Assembly: GCA_903789665.1 (NCBI GenBank)
Contig: CAIFEX010000003.1
Span: 1-64,000 of the forward strand
DNA from: an uncultured Clostridium sp.
GTDB lineage: Bacteria > Bacillota > Clostridia > Clostridiales > Clostridiaceae
Direction of reading: 5' to 3'
Length of the DNA: 64,000 nucleotides
Part shown: piece after piece, positions 17,318 through 26,927 of the stretch
Position numbering within the stretch: position 1 is the first letter of the stretch
Layout: every line of letters starts with the position of its first letter
Program-made: the position numbers and the translations under genes
Notes under the pieces: generated by a model
The model's input: only the letters and a program-made list of their open reading frames with translations
Told to the model about the DNA's origin: nothing
The model's database searches: none

Positions 17318-18811
17318 TCAATACAATCCCAACTTATTTTCGCCTATACTTACAAATATATTTTTGGTTTGGGTATAGGCATTTAAAATGGATTTATAGG
17401 TTTCTCTTCCAATTCCAGATTTTTTATACCCACCAAAGGGCGCCCCTGCCGGAAGTTGATTGTAGGTATTCACCCACATTCTACCAGTTTCTACTGATTT
17501 CGCGACTCTCAGGGCTCTGTTTATATCTCTTGTCCAAACTGCTCCTCCGAGACCATATTCTGAATCATTGGCAAGCTTTATAGCTTCTTCTTCATCCTTA
17601 AACTTTATTACTGTAGCCACAGGCCCAAATATCTCCTCTTGTGATATCCTCATGTCGTTCTTAGCATCTGCCAGAATTGTAGGCCTTATAAATTCACCTT
17701 TTTTGAGTTCACATTCATTTATTTTATATCCTCCAGTCACAAGAGATGCCCCTTCCTCTTGTCCTATTTTTACATAGTTCAGAATTTTTTCAAGCTGTCT
17801 GTGATTTACCTGCGCACCCATTTGGATTCCATCTTTCCACGGGAGCCCAACTCTTACTTTGTCAAAGGCATCTTTTATTCCGGCTAAAAATTTATCATAT
17901 ATTTTATCTTGAACAAATAACCTGGAACCTGCACAACAAACCTGTCCCTGATTAAATAATATACCCAGCTGTGCACCCTCAATGGCCTTTTCCCAGGGAG
18001 CATCCTCAAAGAATATGTTGGCGGATTTTCCACCCAGTTCAAGTGTTGCAGGTATAAGTTTATCAGCAGCTTGTTTTGCCACCCTGTAACCTATTTCCGT
18101 AGAACCTGTAAAGGCAAGTTTGTTGAAACCCTTATGTCCAAGCATATAATCTCCGGATTTTGCTCCCCTGCCTGTAATAACATTCAATACACCTCTGGGA
18201 AGTATATCACCTATAAGTTTCACCAGTTCAAGTAGACTTAGGGACGTGGAAGATGAAGGGTGAATAACTATGGCATCCCCTGCTGCAAGTGCAGGTGCAA
18301 TTTTCCACGCAGCCATAAGTATCGGAAAGTTCCATGGAACTATCTGTCCGACTACTCCTATAGGTTCTCTTAATACAATACTCAACGTATCCCTGTCTAT
18401 ATCCTGGGCGGTACCCTCTTCCATCCTTACTGCCGCTGCAAAATATCTAAAATGATCCGCACTGGCAGGCACGTCCACATTGAGAGTCTCACGGAGAGGT
18501 TTGCCATTATCCAGTGTCTCTACCAGTGCAAGGTGTTCCCTGTTTTCATCTATAATATCGGCTATCTTTAAAAGCAACCTGCTTCTTTGCTCACGTCCAA
18601 CTGATTTCCAGTTTTTAAAAGCCCTGTGGGCAGAATCCACAGCTCTGTCCACATCTACATCTGTCGCATCTATAAATTCTGATAAGAGGCTTCCATCGGA
18701 AGGATTATAACTTTTTATTCTGTCGTTCCCACTGCTGTCCACCCAATTACCGTCTATATACAATTTATATTCTTTATCCACTGCTTTTTGAATCTGCTGC
18801 TTTGATATCAT
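17318..18811 (-). CDS. NAD(P)-dependent aldehyde dehydrogenase
   Basis: A 497-residue ALDH-superfamily enzyme that oxidises an aldehyde to its acid. Visible signatures are VPWNFPILMAAWKIAPALAA near residues 158-177, the Rossmann loop FTGSTEIG near 233, the catalytic-Glu motif LELGGKS near 257-263, and the catalytic Cys in NQGQVCCAGSRLF near 287-299. Length and order match the betaine-/fatty-aldehyde dehydrogenase-type class. It is monocistronic, with its own sigma-A promoter and terminator. The aldehyde used cannot be told from sequence. Confidence 0.92.
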   Translation of the reverse strand: MISKQQIQKAVDKEYKLYIDGNWVDSSGNDRIKSYNPSDGSLLSEFIDATDVDVDRAVDSAHRAFKNWKSVGREQRSRLLLKIADIIDENREHLALVETLDNGKPLRETLNVDVPASADHFRYFAAAVRMEEGTAQDIDRDTLSIVLREPIGVVGQIVPWNFPILMAAWKIAPALAAGDAIVIHPSSSTSLSLLELVKLIGDILPRGVLNVITGRGAKSGDYMLGHKGFNKLAFTGSTEIGYRVAKQAADKLIPATLELGGKSANIFFEDAPWEKAIEGAQLGILFNQGQVCCAGSRLFVQDKIYDKFLAGIKDAFDKVRVGLPWKDGIQMGAQVNHRQLEKILNYVKIGQEEGASLVTGGYKINECELKKGEFIRPTILADAKNDMRISQEEIFGPVATVIKFKDEEEAIKLANDSEYGLGGAVWTRDINRALRVAKSVETGRMWVNTYNQLPAGAPFGGYKKSGIGRETYKSILNAYTQTKNIFVSIGENKLGLY

Positions 18812-18847
18812 AAAATCACCTCAAATATTTTTTAATAATTGGTTATT

Positions 18848-18877
18848 TTATAATAACATTCTTATATAATATGTCAA
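18848..18877 (-). promoter_or_regulatory. Sigma-A promoter of the aldehyde dehydrogenase gene
   Basis: On the minus strand TTGACA (18877-18872), 18 bases, then TTATAA (18853-18848). The -35 is perfect and the -10 is weaker. Confidence 0.55.
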
Positions 18878-18935
18878 GAAAAGTTATATTTTTATCAATA
18901 TTATGGTTAATTATTTATCAATTTATAAAAATACA

Positions 18936-20051
18936 TTATTTTACATAAGAAATCCAAAGATCTCTCAACTTTTTAAAATATTCGTCTCCAGTAATATTGT
19001 ACAATACATTCATCTGTTCTATATGAATGGAATGATAAAAATCCGAACTGCTGGGAAAAGATCTTTTTACAATATGGTAGAGATCATAAGAAGTGAAACT
19101 CCCTATATCATAGTAAGGCAATATGCACTTCAAGCTATCAAGACCTTTTTTCCAGTATTGTCCGGCAATATTACAATAATATATATTTTCCGGGCAATAT
19201 ACCTTACTCCAGTCATAAAGCCCTATCAGGGTAAATATATGTCCATTTAAAGTATAAGTTGGGGTGGAATTTACATATTGTTGAAAAAATATCTTATTTT
19301 TTAATTTCCCATTTAACGCTCCCAAATCATCCATCACTCCTCCTTCTGAAATAGGGGTCAACAGATACCCTAACACCTTCTGCCCTGATTTTACATACTT
19401 GGAGTTTTTGGTTAAATAATAGGCTCTGGCAAGCACACTCAACGCCTGACCTTGAGACATACTTGAGGTCCATCCTTCGTTTAAACATTCATAATGGTTA
19501 TATTTAAACCCATACCTTAGAGATCCATCTTTTTTCACATTTTCTATCAAAAAATCAGCTATGTTCAAAAATTTATCTTTACTACCTTTTCCATCAATAT
19601 ATTTATCATATAGATGGAGAGCATACTGACATATGGTAACTGTATTATAATAAAATTTTTCATCATATTTTACCATCGGCACTCCATTTTCATCAAACTT
19701 AAAACTGGAAGATTGTATATAAACCCAATCCTGCTGCTTGTTGAAATACTTTTTAAAGGTACTGTACCTCTCATATAAAACATAACTGCATTTATTGTCT
19801 CTATAATAATTCCCCCCGCTCTTCGCAACAGTTATATACTCGGGTAAAAAAGAATAATTTTTTAAAACAGGCTGTTTTTGTTCTGCCAGAAGCTTGCATA
19901 CCTTGGCTTCATTTATAGAACAATCTGGGAATTTTGAATTCGATAAAATTATATTGTATCCGTCTATGGCCCTTTTATATCTTCCACTGTTTTGCAGCCG
20001 GCGGCTGTTTTTCAATATTTCTTCCCCCTGATTTTTAATTGTCTCACCCAC
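18936..20051 (-). CDS. D-glucuronyl C5-epimerase-like protein, N terminus possibly frameshifted
   Basis: About 371 residues whose C-terminal half matches the D-glucuronyl C5-epimerase C-terminal domain: EGWTSSMSQGQALSVLARAY near 192-211 and PTYTLNGHIFTLIGLYDW near 264-281, an alpha-toroid fold. Such proteins may modify uronic acids in cell-surface polysaccharide, but in clostridia the substrate is unknown. The weak GTG start lacks a good ribosome binding site. An ATG at 20139 opens a different frame encoding a hydrophobic, signal-like MFIRIICIFIMIIIMG with a ribosome binding site, ending at 20044. One shifted base would join them. Confidence 0.65.
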   Translation of the reverse strand: MGETIKNQGEEILKNSRRLQNSGRYKRAIDGYNIILSNSKFPDCSINEAKVCKLLAEQKQPVLKNYSFLPEYITVAKSGGNYYRDNKCSYVLYERYSTFKKYFNKQQDWVYIQSSSFKFDENGVPMVKYDEKFYYNTVTICQYALHLYDKYIDGKGSKDKFLNIADFLIENVKKDGSLRYGFKYNHYECLNEGWTSSMSQGQALSVLARAYYLTKNSKYVKSGQKVLGYLLTPISEGGVMDDLGALNGKLKNKIFFQQYVNSTPTYTLNGHIFTLIGLYDWSKVYCPENIYYCNIAGQYWKKGLDSLKCILPYYDIGSFTSYDLYHIVKRSFPSSSDFYHSIHIEQMNVLYNITGDEYFKKLRDLWISYVK

Positions 20052-20343
20052 TGGGAGAAATTCCTGAAGTTTTATTAACCTCTCCTGAAATGCCCATTAT
20101 TATTATCATTATAAATATACATATTATTCTGATAAACATATTTTTCCCCAATTTTATATTCTCCTCTCTAGCTATTATTCTGGAAATAATGACTTTAATA
20201 TTATTTTCAAATATTTTAAAATATATTCTACTTATTACAATTGATGAAAAAATGTATATTAAAATTGATAAACATCTATAAATTATATATAATAATCATG
20301 TAGTAGATTTGATATTTAAAAAGACAATAGAAGAGGGATTATT

Positions 20344-21615
20344 ATGTCATTTGATTTTGTAGCTATAGATTTTGAAACATCCAACAACAAATATACCAGT
20401 GCATGTTCTATAGGTATTGCCGCCGTAGAAAACAATGAAATATGTAAAAGTGAATACTTCCTAATTCATCCGCCGACTCTTAATTTCAGTAAAAAAAACA
20501 TATCCATCAACGGAATAACCCCGGAAGATGTTAAAAATTCGCCGCTTTTCCCCATCATATGGGAAAAAATAAGCAATTATTTCAACGGAGACAATTTACT
20601 GGTCGCCCACAATGCTGCCTTCGATATGTCTGTACTTAAAAACTGTCTATCATGGTATAAGATACCTATGCCAAATTTCAAATATGTGTGCAGCATACCA
20701 ATATCCACAAGACTGTGCAGAGGCAAAAGGATAGGCAGATCTCTGGAAGAACGTGCCAAATATTTCGGTATAGACCTGGGCCACCATCATAATTCCCTGG
20801 ATGACGCCCTAACCTGCGCCAACCTTGTTATCGAATGCGTGAAACGTTCCCAACGAAAAAGCCTTGAATCCTTCTGCAATACATATACAAGCGTTCCGAT
20901 AAAAGATTTCAGGGATTTGCATCCCAAGATAGAACTTTTCAAAAAAAGCAGTTCTAATTTTAAGGACAAGTTCAATGCAGTTAAAATATCTGAAATCAAA
21001 CCTGACTCCGGCAGTATTGACACTTCCAATCCATTTTACAAAAAGGCCGTGGTCTTCACGGGTAATCTGGAAAACTTAAGCAGAAAAGATGCCATGCAGA
21101 AGGTAGTTAATCTGGGGGGTATACTTAAAAGCAGCGTGTCAAAGAAAACAGACTACCTAATTGCAGGAATTCAGGATAAATATTTAGTTGGAGGTTCCGG
21201 AGTGAGTTCCAAGGAACAAAAGGCAGCTGAACTAAAAGATCAGGGATACAATATTAAAATAATCCATGAAGATGAGTTCCTGGATCTGATAAAATACAGG
21301 ATCAGGGAGGAAAGTACAGATATTTCCAAAAAAATTTCTGATTTGGAGTCAATCATCGTCTTTAACAATTTAAATGAAAAAATGGAGAAATTAAAGGGAT
21401 GGAAATTGCTGAGCCCTTCAGCCAGCAGTTTAAAAGACATATATTATAAAAATAAGGACAAAGCATACAGTGCAGAAATCCTAGGGTATCTGAGCAAGGC
21501 AACAAATCCAAAGTGTATAAATCAATCTTACGAAACCATTGTATTGAAGGTCAAAGACAAAATTATAAGAATAGCCCCTGCCTATCTGCTGGAAATGCAG
21601 AAAAGGGACTTTTAA
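20344..21615 (+). CDS. DEDDh exonuclease (DnaQ-like) with BRCT domain
   Basis: A 423-residue protein joining an epsilon-type 3'-5' exonuclease to a BRCT domain. ExoI is FVAIDFETSN (Asp9, Glu11), ExoII VAHNAAFDMSVL, and ExoIII HHNSLDDALTCA, so all DEDDh catalytic residues are present. The BRCT module lies at about residues 230-310 (FTGNLENLSRKDAM, KKTDYLIAG), similar to the BRCT of DNA ligase. The last hundred residues are unassigned. It probably trims DNA ends in repair. It is a single gene with its own terminator downstream. Confidence 0.88.
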   Translation: MSFDFVAIDFETSNNKYTSACSIGIAAVENNEICKSEYFLIHPPTLNFSKKNISINGITPEDVKNSPLFPIIWEKISNYFNGDNLLVAHNAAFDMSVLKNCLSWYKIPMPNFKYVCSIPISTRLCRGKRIGRSLEERAKYFGIDLGHHHNSLDDALTCANLVIECVKRSQRKSLESFCNTYTSVPIKDFRDLHPKIELFKKSSSNFKDKFNAVKISEIKPDSGSIDTSNPFYKKAVVFTGNLENLSRKDAMQKVVNLGGILKSSVSKKTDYLIAGIQDKYLVGGSGVSSKEQKAAELKDQGYNIKIIHEDEFLDLIKYRIREESTDISKKISDLESIIVFNNLNEKMEKLKGWKLLSPSASSLKDIYYKNKDKAYSAEILGYLSKATNPKCINQSYETIVLKVKDKIIRIAPAYLLEMQKRDF

Positions 21616-21701
21616 AGTATGTCAATTTTATAGTTCTACGAAAGCAATCAAAAAAGTGTTTGCAAAATTTCTTATAAATATTATATAATATTTATACAGC
21701 G

Positions 21702-21750
21702 AGTAGTTTTGATAACGTAAATCCGGTTGTCAAAACTACTTGTTTTTTTT
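21702..21750 (+). terminator. Terminator after the exonuclease gene
   Basis: Arms AGTAGTTTTGA (21702-21712) and its complement (21730-21740), followed by a T-rich run. It separates the exonuclease gene from the MFS gene. Confidence 0.8.
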
Positions 21751-21781
21751 GTAATAACTAAAAGGGAGATGAAATATTTTA

Positions 21782-23209
21782 ATGGGAAAAACAAAAATCA
21801 ACACGAATTCAATTTTGGCAGTACTGGCATTTAGTTCATTTCTGGCAGTATTCAATGAAACAATATTGAATGTTGCATTAAATATTCTTATGAAAGAAAT
21901 GCATGTCACAGCAGGTACAATACAATGGATAATAACCGCATACATGATAATAGTGGCAGTTATGGTACCAGTCACAGCATTCTTAATTCAGTCATTTGAA
22001 TTGAAAAAACTGTATCTTGGGGCCATAATAATACTTCTAAGTGGGACAATATGCGCGGCCTGTTCTAGGACTTTCTCAGTATTACTCATTTCCAGGATGC
22101 TGCAGGCTTCCGGAACTGGTATGATGATCCCCATCATGATGAATACAATACTACTCATAGCGCCACCGAAAAAACTCGGTTCAGAAATGGCCATAGGGGC
22201 CTGTGCAATTCAGCTCGGACCAGCACTTGGTCCTACAATTTCAGGATTTGTACTGCAATTTTTTAATTGGCACGTACTCTTTATAATGCTAATTCCGCTT
22301 ATAATATTAGCTATGATATTCGGACATATCTATCTAGTCAACATATCAATTCTCAAGAAACCCAAAATCGATATACTATCGATAATACTATCCACTGTTG
22401 GAGTCGGAGGAATTATATATGGTTTAAGCAATCTCAGTGGAAGTGGAAATGTAAAAATAGTCACTGTAATAACTGCCGTAGGCATAATATCACTGTTTGT
22501 ATTTGGCAAACGACAGCTGCACCTAAAAGAGCCCATGCTGGAAATAAGAACTTTTAAATTCCCCTTGTTTTCAATTGGAGTAATACTTGTCATGATATCT
22601 ATGATGGCAATATTTACAATGAATGTAATGCTTCCCATATTCCTTCAGGGAGCACTTAAAACAACAACTTTAGTAGCAGCAATAGTACTCCTTCCAGCAA
22701 CACTCATTAATGGACTCGTAACTCTCATAGGTGGAAAAATTTATGACAAACTGGGAGCTAGACTTCTAATACAGGTGGGATTCATTATTATTCTATTGCC
22801 TCTGCTTATTTTATCACGATCAACTACCAATACATCTCTTATAAAAATTGCAGTTACATATATAATAGCATGTGTTGGAGTCGGCAGTACATTGTCACCT
22901 TCTCAAACAAGTTCTCTCAATCAACTGCCAAAAGAATATTACCCACATGGAGTGGCCTTGTTAAACACTCTTCAACAGCTATCTGCAGCAATTGGTTCTT
23001 CGCTGTTTATAGGCATTATGTCAAATTCTCAACAAAAAGCTCTAAGCAATATGGCATCAGAACAATCAGCTGTTGCTTACGGATTTAATACAGCTGCATT
23101 GGCCCTGTCAGGATTCGTTCTAATTGGATTTTTATTGTCATTTACTCTTAAACTTGAAAATAAGGAACTTTCTCCATCATCTAATTCAAACTCCTCAAAT
23201 ATCAAGTAA
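21782..23209 (+). CDS. DHA2-type (EmrB/QacA) MFS multidrug exporter
   Basis: A 475-residue, largely hydrophobic protein of the 14-helix drug:H+ antiporter group. LNVALNILMKEMHVTAGTIQ near residues 29-48 is the family motif in the first helix region, and the motif C-like GPALGPTISGF lies near 142-152. It expels drugs or organic cations using the proton gradient. An AAAGGGAGATG ribosome binding site precedes ATG. The gene stands alone between hairpins; no local repressor is seen. Confidence 0.88.
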   Translation: MGKTKINTNSILAVLAFSSFLAVFNETILNVALNILMKEMHVTAGTIQWIITAYMIIVAVMVPVTAFLIQSFELKKLYLGAIIILLSGTICAACSRTFSVLLISRMLQASGTGMMIPIMMNTILLIAPPKKLGSEMAIGACAIQLGPALGPTISGFVLQFFNWHVLFIMLIPLIILAMIFGHIYLVNISILKKPKIDILSIILSTVGVGGIIYGLSNLSGSGNVKIVTVITAVGIISLFVFGKRQLHLKEPMLEIRTFKFPLFSIGVILVMISMMAIFTMNVMLPIFLQGALKTTTLVAAIVLLPATLINGLVTLIGGKIYDKLGARLLIQVGFIIILLPLLILSRSTTNTSLIKIAVTYIIACVGVGSTLSPSQTSSLNQLPKEYYPHGVALLNTLQQLSAAIGSSLFIGIMSNSQQKALSNMASEQSAVAYGFNTAALALSGFVLIGFLLSFTLKLENKELSPSSNSNSSNIK

Positions 23210-23221
23210 AAATAAAAAGGC

Positions 23222-23264
23222 ACTGTAAAATTACTTTAAAGTAATTTTACAGTACTCATATTTT
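23222..23264. terminator. Terminator between the MFS and permease genes
   Basis: Perfect 13-base arms ACTGTAAAATTAC (23222-23234) and its complement (23241-23253), with a T5 run at 23260. It lies between converging genes. Confidence 0.75.
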
Positions 23265-23317
23265 TGTATATTATTTTAAATTGGTATTATGCTTAAAGGA
23301 GGAAAAAGTTTAGCTTC

Positions 23318-24721
23318 TCAGTATTTTTCCTTTTCACGCCTGGAAGATTGATTTAAAGTACTGTGTCTCAATCCGTACATAAAATAAATTGAAATGCCAA
23401 TTGCCGTCCATATTATAAATCTGATCCAGGTAACAGCAGGTAAACTTATCATGAGATATAGACAGAAAAATATAGTTAATATAGGAGTAACCGGAACTCC
23501 CGGACATTTAAACTTTCTTTCCACATCGGGCATAGTTTTTCTCAAAACAATAACTCCTACGGATACAGCCAAAAAAGCAGACAGAGTTCCTATATTACAT
23601 AATTCGATAAGTATTGAAAGCGGTAAAAATCCTCCCAAAATAGCCGTTGCCGCTCCTGTCATAACTGTACAGCGTGCTGGCGTGTTATGAACCTTTGATA
23701 TTATAGAAAAAGATTTTGGAAGCAGTCCGTCTCTGGACATACTCATAAATATTCTAACTTGTCCATATACAGTTACTATAAGAGCGGAGATCATTCCTAT
23801 TATAGCTCCTACAGCAACTAATGTTGAACCCCAGTTTATTCCAACATATGCAAGAGAGGCCGGAAGGGCATTATTTATATCTATTAATTTATAAGGTACT
23901 ATTCCTGTAAGGACCAGCGAAACACCTATATACAGTATAACGACTATGACCATACATATACCCAGTCCCAATGGAATATCCCTTTTAGGATCAACTGTTT
24001 CTTCTGCTGCAGTGGAAACCGCATCAAAACCGATAAATGCAAAAAATATGATAGATGCCGCTGACATTACTCCTTTAAATCCGAAAGGAGCAAAGGGATG
24101 ATAATTGGCAAAGTTTACATGACTCACTCCTACTATTATAAATATGACAATTACAGATACCTTAATGGCAACTATTATATTATTCACTTTTGCACTTTCC
24201 GACACACCAATATATAAAATCCAACTTATGAAAGCAATAATCAAAACTGCAGGCAAATCCACTATCCCTCCTGCCAGTGGAGACTTCGTGATCATTTCAG
24301 GCAGATGTATATTGTATGTAGCCAGAGCTCCTACTAATGTAGAAGACCAGCCTGTAGCAATAGTAGCTGCTACTACAAGATATTCAAGTATTAGATTCCA
24401 GGCCAAAATCCATGCTATAATTTCACCAAAGGCTATATAACAATAGGAATATGTGCTCCCTGAAATTGGAAACATAGTTGCCAGTTCTGCATAAGTAAGT
24501 GCACATAATACAGCTGTTATTGCCGCTATTACATAGGATAATGTAACTGCAGGTCCTGCCATATGGGCACCCTGTCCTGTCGCAACAAATATTCCTGTAC
24601 CTATTACAGATCCAACTCCCATAGCCGCTATATCGAAGGAAGTCAGTCCTTTTTTTAGATTCGTTTGAGAGACCGTATTATTGAAATCATCAATACTTTT
24701 TTTCCTAAATAAGTTAACCAA
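23318..24721 (-). CDS. APC-family amino acid permease of the ornithine operon
   Basis: A 467-residue, 12-helix permease of the amino acid-polyamine-organocation superfamily. The N terminus has the substrate-loop signature GVGSVIGTGIFVATGQGAH near residues 36-54, and FFAFIGFDAVSTAAEETVDP near 226-245 is typical of the CAT-like branch. It follows ord by 11 bases, so it is the last gene of the ornithine fermentation operon. I infer import of ornithine or a related basic amino acid. Confidence 0.85.
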   Translation of the reverse strand: MVNLFRKKSIDDFNNTVSQTNLKKGLTSFDIAAMGVGSVIGTGIFVATGQGAHMAGPAVTLSYVIAAITAVLCALTYAELATMFPISGSTYSYCYIAFGEIIAWILAWNLILEYLVVAATIATGWSSTLVGALATYNIHLPEMITKSPLAGGIVDLPAVLIIAFISWILYIGVSESAKVNNIIVAIKVSVIVIFIIVGVSHVNFANYHPFAPFGFKGVMSAASIIFFAFIGFDAVSTAAEETVDPKRDIPLGLGICMVIVVILYIGVSLVLTGIVPYKLIDINNALPASLAYVGINWGSTLVAVGAIIGMISALIVTVYGQVRIFMSMSRDGLLPKSFSIISKVHNTPARCTVMTGAATAILGGFLPLSILIELCNIGTLSAFLAVSVGVIVLRKTMPDVERKFKCPGVPVTPILTIFFCLYLMISLPAVTWIRFIIWTAIGISIYFMYGLRHSTLNQSSRREKEKY

Positions 24722-24732
24722 TATTAATCCCC

Positions 24733-25788
24733 CTAACTTTCACCTTTTACCAAATCTCTAACGTCGCCAACTATTGCCCTGGGTACCGGCAAGTCCAACA
24801 TAGTCTTCAACCCCGGAGTGGAATTTATTACAAGCGGAATCATATTGACACATATGGCAATAGTTGCAATTCCTCCGGGAATTTCAGGCTTTATTTTAAG
24901 ATCAATATCTGGACTTCCCTTTATGTTTATATAATCTCCCGTCTCTACATTCTCCAGTTCTGGTCTTATCTGCTGCGGATGCTCCATTTTAACAAATTCT
25001 TTTCCACCCAATTTTGCAGAACCAAGCTGTCTGCATCCAACTACTTCCCCAGGTTTTACCAAAGCAGTATCTGTAGAACGCTTTACCCTGGTTACAATAG
25101 GTTCTTTCTTCTGCTTTACCTCGTCAAATTTTACATTAAATGCCTCTTCAAACATTCCAAAGGACTGCAAAAATCCAACATGCCCCACTACTGAGTTATC
25201 TTTAACTCTTTTTGTAAATTCTTCCGGACTTAGTCCTATTCCCTGCTCTTTCATAACTGCTTTTCCAAAACAAGTCAAGTCGTTTATCCTGCTTACAGTA
25301 AGCTTATCTATTTTATCACATACTCCCGTCAATGCAATGACAATAAAATCCATTATGAAACCGGGATTTACACCCGTACCCAATATGGAAACATTATTTT
25401 CTTTTGCTATCTTATCCATTTCTTCAGACAATTCCGGATCTACAGCTTTTGGATAGGACATCTCCTCAGCAGTAGTCACCACATCCATCCCGGCTTCTGC
25501 AGCTTTTTTTATAAATGGAAATACAATTTTTGTAAAAGAAGCCGCAGCAATTATACATACGTCGGCACAGTTTGGTTTTATAATTTCATCCGCATCTTTC
25601 ACAACTATGCAATTACTGTCTTCACTCGGATCCATATTCAAAACTTCATAAAGTCTTCTACCTGCTTTATTTGGATCCACATCAATAGCTCCCACAATTG
25701 TAAATCCCTTTTTGCCAAGTATCATTTTTGCAATTCCGCTTCCCATAGAACCCAATCCCCAAATTATAATTCTTATTTTATTTTTCAC
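24733..25788 (-). CDS. ord: 2,4-diaminopentanoate dehydrogenase
   Basis: A 351-residue NAD(P)-dependent dehydrogenase that deaminates (2R,4S)-2,4-diaminopentanoate to 2-amino-4-oxopentanoate in ornithine fermentation. The Rossmann start IIWGLGSMGSGIAKMI and the dihydrodipicolinate-reductase-like body GTGVNPGFIMDFIVIALTG near residues 137-155 are visible. Its neighbours are racemase, aminomutase and thiolase genes of the same pathway, making the assignment firm. Confidence 0.92.
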   Translation of the reverse strand: MKNKIRIIIWGLGSMGSGIAKMILGKKGFTIVGAIDVDPNKAGRRLYEVLNMDPSEDSNCIVVKDADEIIKPNCADVCIIAAASFTKIVFPFIKKAAEAGMDVVTTAEEMSYPKAVDPELSEEMDKIAKENNVSILGTGVNPGFIMDFIVIALTGVCDKIDKLTVSRINDLTCFGKAVMKEQGIGLSPEEFTKRVKDNSVVGHVGFLQSFGMFEEAFNVKFDEVKQKKEPIVTRVKRSTDTALVKPGEVVGCRQLGSAKLGGKEFVKMEHPQQIRPELENVETGDYINIKGSPDIDLKIKPEIPGGIATIAICVNMIPLVINSTPGLKTMLDLPVPRAIVGDVRDLVKGES

Positions 25789-25830
25789 GATAATTACCCC
25801 CCAAACATATTTTTTAATAGCTTAAATAAA

Positions 25831-26901
25831 TCAAGCAGAATAATATTTATTTACATAAGGTGAAGTCATGGCAGCAAGAATACAGCCATAATCCATATTC
25901 AAAACGATTACATCTCCGACTTTCAAAGGTTTTTCACTCTCTGTAATGTCCAATATCAGATGATCACTGCTGGCCCCAAAAATATCTATATTTTTATTCA
26001 GAGGACTGAGTCCATCTAATTTTATATCCTGTCTTCCTACTGCCGCAATGGCTCTTTTCCTTATACCCTTATCCTTGAATCTGGGCTTTTCCCCAAATGC
26101 ATCCACTCCTATTTTCCCAACTGGAACCGTAGGCTTATCTTTTATTTCTATTATCTCGCTTTTAAGTACAAAAGCATCGCTATAGCAGCCTGATATTTTA
26201 TGTCCAAAAGAAGTTTCCCTTCCCAATACTATCCCTTCTCCTATTCTCAATTGATTGATGCCTTTTGGCACAGTACCGCCTGCAGCCATATATAGACTGC
26301 TGGAATTCCCCCCTGAAATTATCGGAAGGTCAATATCAAAGATTTCCATAACTTTATCTCTAAGTTTTACAAGCTTTCCAAGATTGTTTTCATCGGGAAT
26401 AACCCCTCCATAACAGGTAACATTTGTACCAAGCCCGACCAATCTTATATTTTCAAATTTTATTATTTCCTTTACAATGTCAATTACATCTTTTATCAAT
26501 ACTCCTTCTCTCAGATCCCCTACATCCACCATTAAAATAATATTGTGAACCGTATTCAACATCTTAGCCACCCTCGATAGTTCCCCAATTACATTCAATT
26601 CCGAATTTAAACTTATATCACTGTACTTTACTACTTCATAGGCCTGATCTTTCATAGGTATCCTGAGAAGCATCTTTTTACAATTCAAACCTTCCATCTT
26701 CTTCAAATTCAGTATTCTAGAATCACCTATCATATTAATTCCTGAATTTAAAACAGCCTGAACTACGGGCAGTTCCGCACAAAACACTTTAGTCACCCCA
26801 ACAACATCTATATCATTTTTATTACACAATGTCATAATCTTCCTGGCATTATGAGTCACTTTTTTTAGATCCACTTCCACACAAGGATATCTCCTAACCA
26901 T
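25831..26901 (-). CDS. orr: Ornithine racemase
   Basis: A roughly 356-residue PLP enzyme of the alanine racemase N-terminal fold that converts L-ornithine to D-ornithine, the aminomutase substrate. PLP-site residues appear in CVEVDLKKVTHNARKI at the start and GNSSSLYMAAGG near 205-216. I chose ATG at 26901 because GGGAGA lies just upstream; earlier in-frame starts would cross into the end of the upstream gene. Location between ord and the MutL-like gene matches other clostridial ornithine clusters. Confidence 0.9.
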   Translation of the reverse strand: MVRRYPCVEVDLKKVTHNARKIMTLCNKNDIDVVGVTKVFCAELPVVQAVLNSGINMIGDSRILNLKKMEGLNCKKMLLRIPMKDQAYEVVKYSDISLNSELNVIGELSRVAKMLNTVHNIILMVDVGDLREGVLIKDVIDIVKEIIKFENIRLVGLGTNVTCYGGVIPDENNLGKLVKLRDKVMEIFDIDLPIISGGNSSSLYMAAGGTVPKGINQLRIGEGIVLGRETSFGHKISGCYSDAFVLKSEIIEIKDKPTVPVGKIGVDAFGEKPRFKDKGIRKRAIAAVGRQDIKLDGLSPLNKNIDIFGASSDHLILDITESEKPLKVGDVIVLNMDYGCILAAMTSPYVNKYYSA

Positions 26902-26927
26902 AAAAATTATCTCCCTTTCCATTATCA

